A stretch of DNA of 64,000 nt, taken from Chromatiales bacterium. GTDB lineage: Bacteria > Pseudomonadota > Gammaproteobacteria > Thiohalomonadales > Thiohalomonadaceae. The notes below the pieces were generated by a model. The model made no database searches. It saw nothing but the letters and a program-made list of their open reading frames with translations, and was not told the DNA's origin. Below, one piece after another: positions 55,381 to 63,827 of the stretch. The DNA lies in contig JAOUQQ010000002.1 of NCBI GenBank assembly GCA_029879245.1, positions 1 to 64,000 of the forward strand, in the 5' to 3' direction. Numbering within the stretch: the first letter of the stretch is position 1; each line of letters begins with the position of its first letter. The translations under genes were made by a program, and so were the position numbers.

Positions 55381-57480
55381 ATGTCGACGCACAACGCCGC
55401 CACCCCGGCCCACCAGATCCCGGTCACCGAGCTGAAGGGGGTTGGGCCGCGGCTCGCCGAGCGGCTGGAGAAACTCCACATCCACACCCTGCAGGATCTG
55501 CTGTTTCACCTCCCCTACCGCTATCAGGATCGCACCCGCATCCACCCCATCGGCTCGCTGCGCCCCGGCAGTGAGGTGGTGATCGAAGGGGAGGTGCAGC
55601 TCAGCGAGATCAAGTTCGGGCGTCGCCGTATGCTGCTGACCCGCATCTCGGATGGCACCGGCAGCCTCACCCTGCGCTTCTTCCACTTCAATAACGCACA
55701 GAAAGAGGGGCTCTCACCCGGCACCCGGCTACGCTGCTTTGGCGAAGTGCGCAGCGGCGGTGCCACGCTGGAGATGGTCCACCCGGAGTACCGCCGTATC
55801 ATTGCAGAGATGAGTGAGGTGGAGGAGCACCTCACCCCCATCTACCCCACCACCGAGGGGCTGCAGATGCCGGGGCTGCGCAAGCTTATCGACCAGGCGC
55901 TCGATCGCTACAGCGCCGGCGAGGTGGGACTGCCCGACCTCATCCCCCCCGCGCTGCTTCCGGCAGGGATGCGCGGGCTGCGCGAATCACTCCTCACCCT
56001 GCACCGCCCGCCCCCCGATATCGCCCTCTCGCAGTTTGTCGATGGCGAACACCCGGCACAGCAGCGTCTCGCCTTTGAGGAGCTGCTGGCCCATCAACTT
56101 AGCCTGCGGCTGCTGCGCCAGCAGATGCGCCGTTACCCGGCACAGCCGCTCGCCCCGGCGGGTGAACTCTCGGCACAACTCACCGCCTCGCTCCCCTTCA
56201 CCCTCACCGCGGCACAGAGCCGGGTGCTTGCGGAGATCCGCCACGACCTGCAGCAGCCCACGCCGATGCAGCGGCTGGTGCAGGGCGATGTGGGGTGCGG
56301 CAAGACCATCGTCGCCGCGCTGGCGGCGCTGCAGTCGGTAGAGAGCGGCCTGCAGGCTGCGATGATGGCCCCCACCGAGCTGCTCGCCGAGCAGCACTAC
56401 CGCAGCCTCTCCGCCTGGCTCGCCCCGCTGGGGGTCGAGGTGGCGTGGCTTACCGGCAAGCTGAAGGCGAAGGAGCGGCGCGAGATGCTCGCCGCCATCG
56501 AGGAGGGCACGGCGATGGTGGCCGTCGGCACCCACGCCCTGTTTCAGGAGGAGGTGGTGTTCAAACGGCTCGGGCTGGTGGTAGTCGATGAGCAGCACCG
56601 CTTCGGTGTCCACCAGCGCCTCGCCCTGCGTGAGAAGGGGGTACAGCAGGATGGCACCCACCCCCACCAGCTGATCATGACCGCCACCCCGATCCCCCGC
56701 ACCCTGGCGATGACCGCCTACGCCGATCTGGATCTATCGATCATCGACGAGCTGCCGCCGGGGCGCACCCCGGTCGAGACGGTGGCGATCACCGACGAGC
56801 GGCGCGAGGAGGTGATCGCCCGCGTTGCCACCGCCTGCGCCGAGGGGCGCCAGGCCTACTGGGTCTGCACCCTCATCGAGGAGTCGGAAAAGCTGCAGTG
56901 CCAGGCCGCCGAAGATTCCCTTGAACAGCTGTGCGCCCTGCTACCCCATCTGCGCATCGCCCTGGTGCATGGGCGGATGAAGCCGCAGGAGAAGGCCGCG
57001 GCAATGGATGCCTTCAAACGTGCCGAGCTGGATCTGCTGGTCGCCACCACGGTGATCGAGGTGGGGGTCGATGTGCCCAACGCCAGCCTGATGATCATCG
57101 AGAACGCCGAACGACTCGGACTGGCACAACTGCATCAGCTACGTGGCCGGGTGGGACGCGGTAGCACGAAAAGTAGCTGCGTCTTGATGTATCATCCTCC
57201 CCTTTCACAGCAGGCGCGTGAACGGCTCGGGGTGATGCGCGAGAGCAACGACGGCTTCGTCATCGCCCGCAAGGATCTGGAGCTGCGCGGCCCCGGCGAG
57301 GTGCTCGGCACCCGCCAGACCGGTATGCTGCAACTGCGCATCGCCGACCTGCAGCGCGATCAGCCGTTGATGCAGGATGTCACCACCGCCGCGCAGCTGT
57401 TGCTGCAGGCCTATCCGCGCCAGGTCGAGCCGTTGCTGCAGCGCTGGCTGGGCGAGAAGCGGCAGTACGCTAACGTATAA
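55381..57480 (+). CDS. recG: ATP-dependent DNA helicase RecG
   Basis: The 699-residue protein has the N-terminal wedge/OB region (LKGVGPRLAERLEKL), Walker A GDVGCGKT, DEQH-type motif II (VVDEQHRFGVHQR), MTATPIPRTLAMT and the C-terminal LRGRVGRG. RecG remodels stalled forks and recombination intermediates. Length and motifs are complete. Confidence 0.97.
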   Translation: MSTHNAATPAHQIPVTELKGVGPRLAERLEKLHIHTLQDLLFHLPYRYQDRTRIHPIGSLRPGSEVVIEGEVQLSEIKFGRRRMLLTRISDGTGSLTLRFFHFNNAQKEGLSPGTRLRCFGEVRSGGATLEMVHPEYRRIIAEMSEVEEHLTPIYPTTEGLQMPGLRKLIDQALDRYSAGEVGLPDLIPPALLPAGMRGLRESLLTLHRPPPDIALSQFVDGEHPAQQRLAFEELLAHQLSLRLLRQQMRRYPAQPLAPAGELSAQLTASLPFTLTAAQSRVLAEIRHDLQQPTPMQRLVQGDVGCGKTIVAALAALQSVESGLQAAMMAPTELLAEQHYRSLSAWLAPLGVEVAWLTGKLKAKERREMLAAIEEGTAMVAVGTHALFQEEVVFKRLGLVVVDEQHRFGVHQRLALREKGVQQDGTHPHQLIMTATPIPRTLAMTAYADLDLSIIDELPPGRTPVETVAITDERREEVIARVATACAEGRQAYWVCTLIEESEKLQCQAAEDSLEQLCALLPHLRIALVHGRMKPQEKAAAMDAFKRAELDLLVATTVIEVGVDVPNASLMIIENAERLGLAQLHQLRGRVGRGSTKSSCVLMYHPPLSQQARERLGVMRESNDGFVIARKDLELRGPGEVLGTRQTGMLQLRIADLQRDQPLMQDVTTAAQLLLQAYPRQVEPLLQRWLGEKRQYANV

Positions 57481-57505
57481 GAGAAGTAAGTACTCACAGA
57501 ACTGT

Positions 57506-58081
57506 ATGAAAGATGAGTTCGGAAAACATGCGATGGAGCCGGTGTGGCGCGGCAGCTACCGCCTCAACCGGGCGCAACTGCCGGAGCAGTGGCGCGCCTG
57601 GCTGCTCGATCGCTCCTCCCTCACCCGCCGCCTGCAGCAGGCGTGCAGCGGCACCTTCAGTGTCGAGGTGATCGCCCAGCGCATGGAGCCACCAATGCTC
57701 AGCGAGGCACGCGCCCTCGGCCGCCCGCCGCAGGAGCTGGCACTGGTACGTCAGGTGCGGCTGCGCTGTGACGGCGAGCCGTGGGTCTTCGCCCGTACCG
57801 TCATCCCCCTCCCCTCACTGCGCCGCGGACTGCGTCAACTGGCACTGCTGGGCAGCAAACCGCTGGGGGCGCTCCTCTTTGCCGACCCGACGATGCGCCG
57901 CTCCGAGGTCGAGGTGGCGCGCGTCGGTCAGGAGAAGCGCCTCTACCGTCACGCCCTCGGCGAAGGGACAACCCGCCACCCGGAGATCTGGGGGCGCCGC
58001 TCGGTATTCACCCTGCGCGGTCAGCCGCTGCTGGTGAGTGAGTTCTTTCTGCCACCGATGGAGGGGAGGCAGCCGTGTTAG
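57506..58081 (+). CDS. ubiC: Chorismate lyase UbiC
   Basis: The ~191-residue protein matches chorismate pyruvate-lyase: LLDRSSLTRRLQQACSG, VRQVRLRCDGEPWVFARTVIP and GRRSVFTLRGQPLLVSEFFLP. It makes 4-hydroxybenzoate for ubiquinone. The start is uncertain between ATG 57506 and ATG 57533; neither has a strong ribosome site. It overlaps the UbiA-like gene by 7 bp. Confidence 0.9.
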   Translation: MKDEFGKHAMEPVWRGSYRLNRAQLPEQWRAWLLDRSSLTRRLQQACSGTFSVEVIAQRMEPPMLSEARALGRPPQELALVRQVRLRCDGEPWVFARTVIPLPSLRRGLRQLALLGSKPLGALLFADPTMRRSEVEVARVGQEKRLYRHALGEGTTRHPEIWGRRSVFTLRGQPLLVSEFFLPPMEGRQPC

Positions 58082-59016
58082 GTACCCACGCCCAGCGTCT
58101 GGCAAGGCAGTGGCAACGGCTTGAACCGCGGCTACAGCGCGCCACCGAGGCATTTTTTACCCAGCTCTACCGGTTCGTGATCTGGCTGCGCCCCTACCTG
58201 CACGTCTGCCACCTCCACCGCCCGGTCGACCTGGTACTGCTGCTCACCCCCGCCTTCTGGGTTTTCACCCTCGGCGAGGGGCGGCCACACTATGGCGAGA
58301 TCGCCATCCTGCTGCTCGCCGCCACCACCATCCGCAGCGCCGCCTGGGTCTATAACGACCTGCTCGATGCCAAATACCTGAAAGAGGCGCCAGAGTCATT
58401 CGTCATCATCGGCCTCATCACCCCGCGCGAAGGGTGGTGGATCTTCTTCGGCCTGCTCGCCTTTGCCACCCTGCTGCTGCTCTTCCTCGACCTCACCGTC
58501 TTTCTCTGGGCCGCCGTGGCACTGCTACTGCTGCTCGGCTACCCCTTCATCAAGACCCGCACCCTGCTCACCCAGCCCTACATGGGACTCTGCTTCGCCT
58601 GGATGGTACCGATGGCGCAACTGGTCACCGACGGGGTAGCGCAGAAGAGCCTGTGGCTCCTCTTCACCGCCACCTGGCTCTGGGCCAGCGCCAACACCCT
58701 GCTCTACGGCATGCCGCGACGCAACTACGAGGCACGCGCCGGTATCGGCTCACTCAACCACCTGTTTGGTGACAACATCGGCCAGTTCGCCATCCAGCTA
58801 CAACTTATCGCCGCCATCGCCCTCTGGTTTGTCAGCCAGCAGTCACTCCTCGGCGACCCCTTCGCCGTCGCCCTGCTCACCGCCATGGCCCTGCTCCCCT
58901 ACCAGCAGTGGCTGCTAAGCCGCTACCCCAACAGCGGCCCCACCCGCGCCTATCGGGTCAACATCCACTTTGGACTGGTACTGATGATCGGCTTTTTTGC
59001 TGAGAGGCTGCTCTAA
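58075..59016 (+). CDS. UbiA-family prenyltransferase homologue with degraded Asp-rich motifs
   Basis: The 313-residue membrane protein aligns along its length with 4-hydroxybenzoate octaprenyltransferase, including IRSAAWVYNDLLDAK (first motif), GYPFIKTRTLLTQPYMGLCFAWMVPMAQ, GIGSLNHLFGDN and the C-terminal YQQWLLSRY. The first Asp-rich motif keeps ND-x2-D (Asn94, Asp95, Asp98) but loses its last Asp. The second, DRxDD in active enzymes, reads RRNYEA (215-220). Prenyl diphosphate binding through Mg2+ should be impaired. The start is GTG 58075 with GAGGGGAGG upstream, coupled to ubiC. Confidence 0.85.
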   Translation: MLGTHAQRLARQWQRLEPRLQRATEAFFTQLYRFVIWLRPYLHVCHLHRPVDLVLLLTPAFWVFTLGEGRPHYGEIAILLLAATTIRSAAWVYNDLLDAKYLKEAPESFVIIGLITPREGWWIFFGLLAFATLLLLFLDLTVFLWAAVALLLLLGYPFIKTRTLLTQPYMGLCFAWMVPMAQLVTDGVAQKSLWLLFTATWLWASANTLLYGMPRRNYEARAGIGSLNHLFGDNIGQFAIQLQLIAAIALWFVSQQSLLGDPFAVALLTAMALLPYQQWLLSRYPNSGPTRAYRVNIHFGLVLMIGFFAERLL

Positions 59017-59256
59017 ACGCACGTACCATCCATCGCCATTTTGTTCTATATTTGCTGAAGCAAGCGGTTGAGGGAGTGGTTGAAGTGTTACAAGAATGTA
59101 AATCGTTGTGCCTGGGTCTATCCATATCGGCTCCCGCTGGTTCTCCTTATATAAATAAATTTAATTCTATGTTTATTGTAATAGGCGGAATCTGTCTAGA
59201 TCGGAAAACGCAGATACTGTCTAAATCACGTTGGGCTTTATAGTGAGGAGAGTGTA

Positions 59257-59667
59257 ATGCTTGGTTACGTAGCGCTGGCTTTTATCATTTTTTTCTGCTT
59301 CAAGTGGAATAAAGAAATAAAGCTCCAAAAGAACGTGTTCATTGATCATGGAATAAGTGAAAACCAGTACAGATTTTTAATCTTATTTACTTGGTTGTAT
59401 TTGGCTCCTCTGCTGGCATTTGCTTTCCCATATAATTCGCTAGTGCACCTAATCTATCCGGTTCCAGTTATATTGGTTCTGTTTCTTCCTGGTATAGTTG
59501 TAGGGCGCTCCGTTTCAAGAAAACTTGAAGTTAGTGGTGTTGATGTTGGGGTTAATGCTGGAAGAGCCGCCAGTAACAATATGTGGCTTGGGGTTGGTGG
59601 GTTATGTTTTGTGTTTTTCAATTGGCTTTTCGGAGTGCTTATTACTGGAGCCGCCAACACAATGTAA
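59257..59667 (+). CDS. Orphan membrane protein (136 aa)
   Basis: The 136-residue protein has four hydrophobic segments, about 4-14, 39-58, 64-86 and 108-130. It starts at an ATG preceded by GAGGAGAG. It is AT-rich compared with its neighbours, without a recognised family. A palindromic repeat begins 3 bp beyond its stop. The ~240-bp gap upstream (59017-59256) holds a 63-codon frame with no support. Confidence 0.5.
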   Translation: MLGYVALAFIIFFCFKWNKEIKLQKNVFIDHGISENQYRFLILFTWLYLAPLLAFAFPYNSLVHLIYPVPVILVLFLPGIVVGRSVSRKLEVSGVDVGVNAGRAASNNMWLGVGGLCFVFFNWLFGVLITGAANTM

Positions 59668-59670
59668 GCT

Positions 59671-59747
59671 CGTAGGGTGGGTAGAGCAACGCGAAACCCA
59701 CCATTCACGACTGACCGGCGGGTTACGTTACTCTAACCCACCCTACG
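59671..59747. repeat. Palindromic dispersed repeat, copy B
   Basis: A 77-bp element with ends CGTAGGGTGGG and CCCACCCTACG and complementary arms of about 30 bp. It differs from copy C (60226-60302) at only one position across the element and shares flanks AGCTCG and TACTAC with it. Confidence 0.9.
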
Positions 59748-59824
59748 TACTACGCTAGCACACATAAAGTGCCACTACGGTTTGCCGGTTATCGTGAACG
59801 TTAGCGTTAATAAATGAGGAAACC

Positions 59825-60190
59825 ATGGAAGATACAGATATTGAAATAAATGACGGTGAAGAAGTGTTCGAGAGCGTTGCATCTTCATTACTAATTGATG
59901 GGCTTGGTGATCTAATAGGACTTATTGCCATGTTCGCTATTCTTATATCAGTTGTAAGGCTGTTCAGGTCAACAAATGCACCAGGTGTTAATTATATGTT
60001 TTACTCAATGGTGCTGACGGTTATAGGCTTTATTATTCCGTTTTTGTCGTTCATTGCTGTTGGTGATGAAGGTCATTGGGTATTTGATGTAATTCTAAAT
60101 ATATATATGGGTCTTATTGCTGTTTTGGGCGCTTATGGGTTCTGGTTATTAACAACTCACGTCATTGAAAACCATGCTAAAAATGCATGA
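59825..60190 (+). CDS. Orphan membrane protein (121 aa)
   Basis: The 121-residue protein has an acidic N-terminus and three TM segments (about 32-48, 58-78, 90-112). GAGGAAA precedes the ATG. It lies between two nearly identical palindromes (copies B and C), so it could be lost or duplicated by recombination. No family recognised. Confidence 0.55.
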   Translation: MEDTDIEINDGEEVFESVASSLLIDGLGDLIGLIAMFAILISVVRLFRSTNAPGVNYMFYSMVLTVIGFIIPFLSFIAVGDEGHWVFDVILNIYMGLIAVLGAYGFWLLTTHVIENHAKNA

Positions 60191-60225
60191 CGAGACATAA
60201 GGTCTCGTTAATATAACTGTCAGCT

Positions 60226-60302
60226 CGTAGGGTGGATAGAGCAACGCGAAACCCACCATTCACGACTGACCGGCGGGTTACGTTACTCTAACCCACCCTA
60301 CG
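60226..60302. repeat. Palindromic dispersed repeat, copy C
   Basis: A 77-bp palindrome, one base different from copy B (G-to-A in the left arm). A small GAGAC/GTCTC hairpin lies just upstream at about 60192-60206, right after the preceding stop codon. Confidence 0.9.
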
Positions 60303-60343
60303 TACTACTGCGACCGACCGAGATTAAACGTTAGATTTAAAAC

Positions 60344-60634
60344 ATGAAAAATAAACCCGAACAAATTGTGAATGCCAGAACTGAAAGCGGCCAGCTTGCA
60401 GGTGAAGCAATCGTTGAAGTCATAGAAAACCAAATAAATGAAAACAACCCTGCTGAAACCAGGGAAACACTAGAAAGATTAATGAAGCTTGGGGAATCAA
60501 GAGAGAATGCAATTCGTTATATAGCAAGCGTATTGTCTGTAGAAATATTTGATATGCTTAAAAACAAAGAAACATTCAATCTTGAGAGGTATGTTAATAA
60601 TTTGAAGGCGTTACCAAAATTACCCTATGATTAA
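60344..60634 (+). CDS. Small soluble protein (96 aa), unknown
   Basis: The 96-residue charged, helical protein has no TM. Its C-terminus (FNLERYVNNLKALPKLPYD) is a motif also seen at the ends of small proteins of unknown function. No clear ribosome site precedes the ATG, but the coding character is consistent. AT-rich, in line with its array neighbours. Confidence 0.5.
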   Translation: MKNKPEQIVNARTESGQLAGEAIVEVIENQINENNPAETRETLERLMKLGESRENAIRYIASVLSVEIFDMLKNKETFNLERYVNNLKALPKLPYD

Positions 60635-60675
60635 AACCACAAGGGGTCTGAGTAGTTGAACCTGCTCACTAACAT

Positions 60676-61044
60676 ATGAAATGGATTAAAACTGCATGGC
60701 AGGGTCGAGAAAAGCTTTATAAGGTTTTTTGGGGTTATTTTGTTTTACTTCCTTTTTTATTGTTTTTCTTATCCGCATTAACTCTGTTTTTTGTCTCTTT
60801 TCTTCAAGAAGCATTTCAACTCTCTATATTAAACAATGAATGGCTTTATCTTTTATCCAGGGCCATATATATGTCGGCTTGTCTGTTCTGGTTAATTTGG
60901 GTGACTGTTTCTGTTTGGCGTTCAGGGGCAAACACAAATCATTTGATTTGGGGGTATCTATCTAAAGTGTCCATAGCATTATTTCACGTCTATTTATTAG
61001 TTGGCCTGGCAAGATTACTTATAGACTTAATTAACCCGTATTAA
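60676..61044 (+). CDS. Orphan membrane protein (122 aa)
   Basis: The 122-residue protein has three hydrophobic segments (about 16-45, 55-76 and 93-118) and a basic N-terminus. It is strongly AT-rich. No family recognised; ribosome site unclear. Confidence 0.5.
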   Translation: MKWIKTAWQGREKLYKVFWGYFVLLPFLLFFLSALTLFFVSFLQEAFQLSILNNEWLYLLSRAIYMSACLFWLIWVTVSVWRSGANTNHLIWGYLSKVSIALFHVYLLVGLARLLIDLINPY

Positions 61045-61162
61045 TGTTCAACGAGTCAGCTCAGTTGAGACTTAAACAAAACATATGGCCCGTTCCCGCC
61101 TCCACAGCAAACCTTACTTGTCAGGTCTACTGCCACGATGACGAACCTTGCCAACAACAACC

Positions 61163-61381
61163 ATGATTGACAACATTGAATTTTTTGGCTGGTTCATCTA
61201 CTTCTGGCTTTATATGTTCTCTGAAAAATTTCGCTCTGCCTGGAATGAAGAGTTTAAGCAGGCTAGTGTTGTTGAGAAGTGGTTTAAGGTGTGGGAGGCG
61301 CTAGTCTCCACTTTGCTCGGTTTGGCGCCACTCGCAGTGCTTACCTATTATGTATATAGCTTGGTGTACGTTGATACATAA
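61163..61381 (+). CDS. Orphan small membrane protein (72 aa)
   Basis: About 72 residues from the ATG at 61163, with two hydrophobic segments (9-20, 47-66) around a charged loop EKFRSAWNEEFKQAS. The last member of the AT-rich array before the msh locus. No family recognised; weakly supported. Confidence 0.4.
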   Translation: MIDNIEFFGWFIYFWLYMFSEKFRSAWNEEFKQASVVEKWFKVWEALVSTLLGLAPLAVLTYYVYSLVYVDT

Positions 61382-61525
61382 CTGGCAACTGTTCAGCCAC
61401 GCACCCATCTATCTCCACACAATTACTCCGTCATTACTCCTCTAACCGTGCTCTCACCCCTCCCCATTTGAAAATTCCCCTGCTGCCCATATATCCAAAT
61501 TGCACCCGACTCTGATAACGGGTGA

Positions 61526-62557
61526 GTGAACATTTACAGCAGACGGAGGCTCCCCCTGTTTTCCTTCCTCAACAAACGGGCTCGTATTGATGGCTTGAGC
61601 GGCATTGCGCTTCGTGATGACGGTATCGCTGTGGCCCGTGCTGGCACTGCGGCTGGGGGCGAAGCGCCCCATCTCAGGCTGTGTGACTTTGTCCCGCTTG
61701 AGGGTGACGAGCAACTGCCAGCCACGCTGAGCAAGCTGGGCAAGCAGCACCACCTTGAGGCGGGTGAGTGTAGCAGCGTTGCTGCCCATGAGAGCTTTTC
61801 ACTACTGCTGATTGAAGCGCCCCAGGTGGAGAGCTCGGAGCTGAAGGCGGCGGTACGCTGGCAGATTAAGGAGTTGATCGATTTTCACATTGATGATGCG
61901 GTGATCGATGTCTTCGATATTCCCGGCCAGCAGGAGCGTGGTCGCCCCAAACTGATGTATGTGGTCGCCGCGCGTACCCGGGCGGTGCAGGGTCATATTG
62001 ACCTGCTGGAGCAGAGCGGGATCAACCTGCAGGTGATCGATATCCCGGAGCTGGCGTTGCGCAATATTGCTGCGCTGCTGCCGGAGGATCAGGCGGGGGT
62101 GGCCACCCTCTATATCGGTCCGCAGCACAGTATGCTGATCTTTACCCGCCAGCAGACCCTCTACCTCTCGCGTCGTATTGAGATGGGGCTGGAGCAGCTA
62201 CTCAACTACGCCAACACCCCCGCTGAGGAGGACGAATTTACCCTCGACGGTGAAGAGTCTTCCATGCCCGCTGCCCTGCAGCGTGCGCTCGACAACATTG
62301 TGCTGGAGATCCAGCGCTCGATGGACTACTACGAGAGCCACTTCTCGCTCCCCCCGGTGAGTGGTCTGGTGATCGCCCCGCTGGAGCAGAGTGTGCCCGG
62401 CGTGATGGGCTATCTGGGCGGCAACCTGGGTGTGCCGGTGCGTACCCTCGACCTTAACGCCCTCTTCGAGAGTGAAGAGGTGCTTAGCGACCAACGTCAG
62501 TCGCAGTGCCTCTTCGCCATTGGTGCGGCGCTGCGTGAAGAGCGGAGGGCGCTGTAG
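61526..62557 (+). CDS. mshI: MSHA biogenesis protein MshI (PilM-like)
   Basis: The 343-residue protein has the PilM/actin-like layout with MshI features: ESSELKAAVRWQIKELIDFHIDDAVIDVFDIPGQ and VIDIPELALRNIAALLPE. It binds nucleotide-like ligands at the cytoplasmic face of the pilus machinery. GTG start at 61526. The PilN-like gene overlaps by 1 bp. Confidence 0.88.
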   Translation: MNIYSRRRLPLFSFLNKRARIDGLSGIALRDDGIAVARAGTAAGGEAPHLRLCDFVPLEGDEQLPATLSKLGKQHHLEAGECSSVAAHESFSLLLIEAPQVESSELKAAVRWQIKELIDFHIDDAVIDVFDIPGQQERGRPKLMYVVAARTRAVQGHIDLLEQSGINLQVIDIPELALRNIAALLPEDQAGVATLYIGPQHSMLIFTRQQTLYLSRRIEMGLEQLLNYANTPAEEDEFTLDGEESSMPAALQRALDNIVLEIQRSMDYYESHFSLPPVSGLVIAPLEQSVPGVMGYLGGNLGVPVRTLDLNALFESEEVLSDQRQSQCLFAIGAALREERRAL

Positions 62558-63165
62558 TGCAACAGGTCAACCTCTATCAGCCGATCCTGCGCAAGCAGCA
62601 GAAGGTCTTTTCCGCCACCACACTGCTACAGGGAAACCTGCTGGTGGTGCTGGGGCTCTTCGCCCTCTACGGCTTTAGCCTGTGGCAGAGCCAGCAGATC
62701 GAGTCACAACTTAAAACCGTCAAGCAGCAGCGCGAGGAGCAGAGCCGCCAGCTCACCAGCCTGAGCGCCACATATCCCGTGCGCAAAAAGGACGATGGGA
62801 TCGAACAGCGCATTGAGAAGGCGCGCCTGATCCTGCAGCACAAACAGCGTCTTCTCGCGGCGGTGGGTGAGCTGGGCCTCGATGGCGAAAACGGTTTCTC
62901 CCACCACCTTGCCGGTCTGGCGCGACAGGATGAGCCGCAACTCTGGTTGAGCCGCATCACCCTGCAGCAGGGTAGCGGTGTGCTACTAAGCGGCAGTGCG
63001 CTGCAGTCGGATGAGGTGGCGCGCTACCTGCAGCGCCTCGCCACCGAGCCCTCATTCAGCGGCACCACCTTTCGCAGTGTGGTGATCAACCGCAACGATG
63101 AGCGGCACGACCTGGTCGACTTCAACCTGAGCACTATCGCTCCGACAAAACGGCGGGGGGGCTAA
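62557..63165 (+). CDS. PilN-like MSHA biogenesis protein
   Basis: The 202-residue protein has a short cytoplasmic N-terminus (QQVNLYQPILRKQQKVFS), the PilN-type motif that binds PilM/MshI, one TM (about 25-45), then a periplasmic coiled coil and ferredoxin-like domain. Fits the PilN homologue in msh clusters (often called MshI2). GTG start overlapping mshI by 1 bp. Confidence 0.85.
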   Translation: MQQVNLYQPILRKQQKVFSATTLLQGNLLVVLGLFALYGFSLWQSQQIESQLKTVKQQREEQSRQLTSLSATYPVRKKDDGIEQRIEKARLILQHKQRLLAAVGELGLDGENGFSHHLAGLARQDEPQLWLSRITLQQGSGVLLSGSALQSDEVARYLQRLATEPSFSGTTFRSVVINRNDERHDLVDFNLSTIAPTKRRGG

Positions 63166-63167
63166 CG

Positions 63168-63827
63168 ATGCAACAGCACCTCACCGCCGTGAAGAGCCGC
63201 ATTGATGAGCTCACCCTGCGTGAGCGCGGCATCCTCTTTCTGGTCCTCGCCGGTCTGCTCTATCTGTTGTTCGACCATCTGCTGATCTCACCGCAGGAGC
63301 AGCAACAGCGTCGCCTGCTGGGCGAGATCGCCGCAGTGCGCAGTGAGATCATCACCCTGGAGCAGCAGAAGCTGGAGATCCTGGAGCGCCATCGCAACGA
63401 CCCCAACGCCGCTCAGCAGCGTCAGCTGATGGCACTGCAGGAGGCACAGCAGAAGATTGATGACCAGTTGCGCGAGGCGGTGAGCGGCCTGATTGAACCG
63501 CAACAGGTGGCTCTGGCACTGGAGAGTGTTCTCAGGGGACAGCGCCAGCTCGGCTTTGTGCGCGTGGAGAATCTGGGGGCCACCCCCCTGTTGCAGGTTG
63601 AGGGCGAGCCGACGGAGCAGAGCGACGTCGGCATCTACAAACACACCATGCGCATTGAGCTTGAAGCGAGCTTCCAGCAGACCCATGACTACCTGATGGC
63701 GATGGAGCAGTTGCCGTGGCGTTTTCACTGGGAGTCGGTGGAGCTGGTGATGGTCGACTATCCGCTGGCGCGGGTGGTGATCACCGTTAACACACTGAGT
63801 TTAAGCGAGGGATGGATTGGTGTTTAA
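63168..63827 (+). CDS. mshJ: MshJ (PilO-like) MSHA biogenesis protein
   Basis: The 219-residue protein has a TM near residues 22-40 (FLVLAGLLYLLFDHLL), a coiled coil (about 45-110) and a C-terminal alpha/beta domain. This matches MshJ/PilO, the inner-membrane partner of PilN. ATG follows the previous stop by 2 bp. Confidence 0.85.
   Translation: MQQHLTAVKSRIDELTLRERGILFLVLAGLLYLLFDHLLISPQEQQQRRLLGEIAAVRSEIITLEQQKLEILERHRNDPNAAQQRQLMALQEAQQKIDDQLREAVSGLIEPQQVALALESVLRGQRQLGFVRVENLGATPLLQVEGEPTEQSDVGIYKHTMRIELEASFQQTHDYLMAMEQLPWRFHWESVELVMVDYPLARVVITVNTLSLSEGWIGV

Noticed and set aside
59052-59243. 63-codon plus-strand frame between ubiA homologue and the first array gene
   Set aside because: No ribosome site, unremarkable composition and no family; treated as chance.
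59753-60345. Integron attC-like sites (AACGTTAG before two array genes, with partial ACGCTA/TAGCGT symmetry)
   Set aside because: Only one half-site of each core could be matched convincingly, spacing and second core are missing, and no integrase gene is in the window. The idea remains possible but is not supported.
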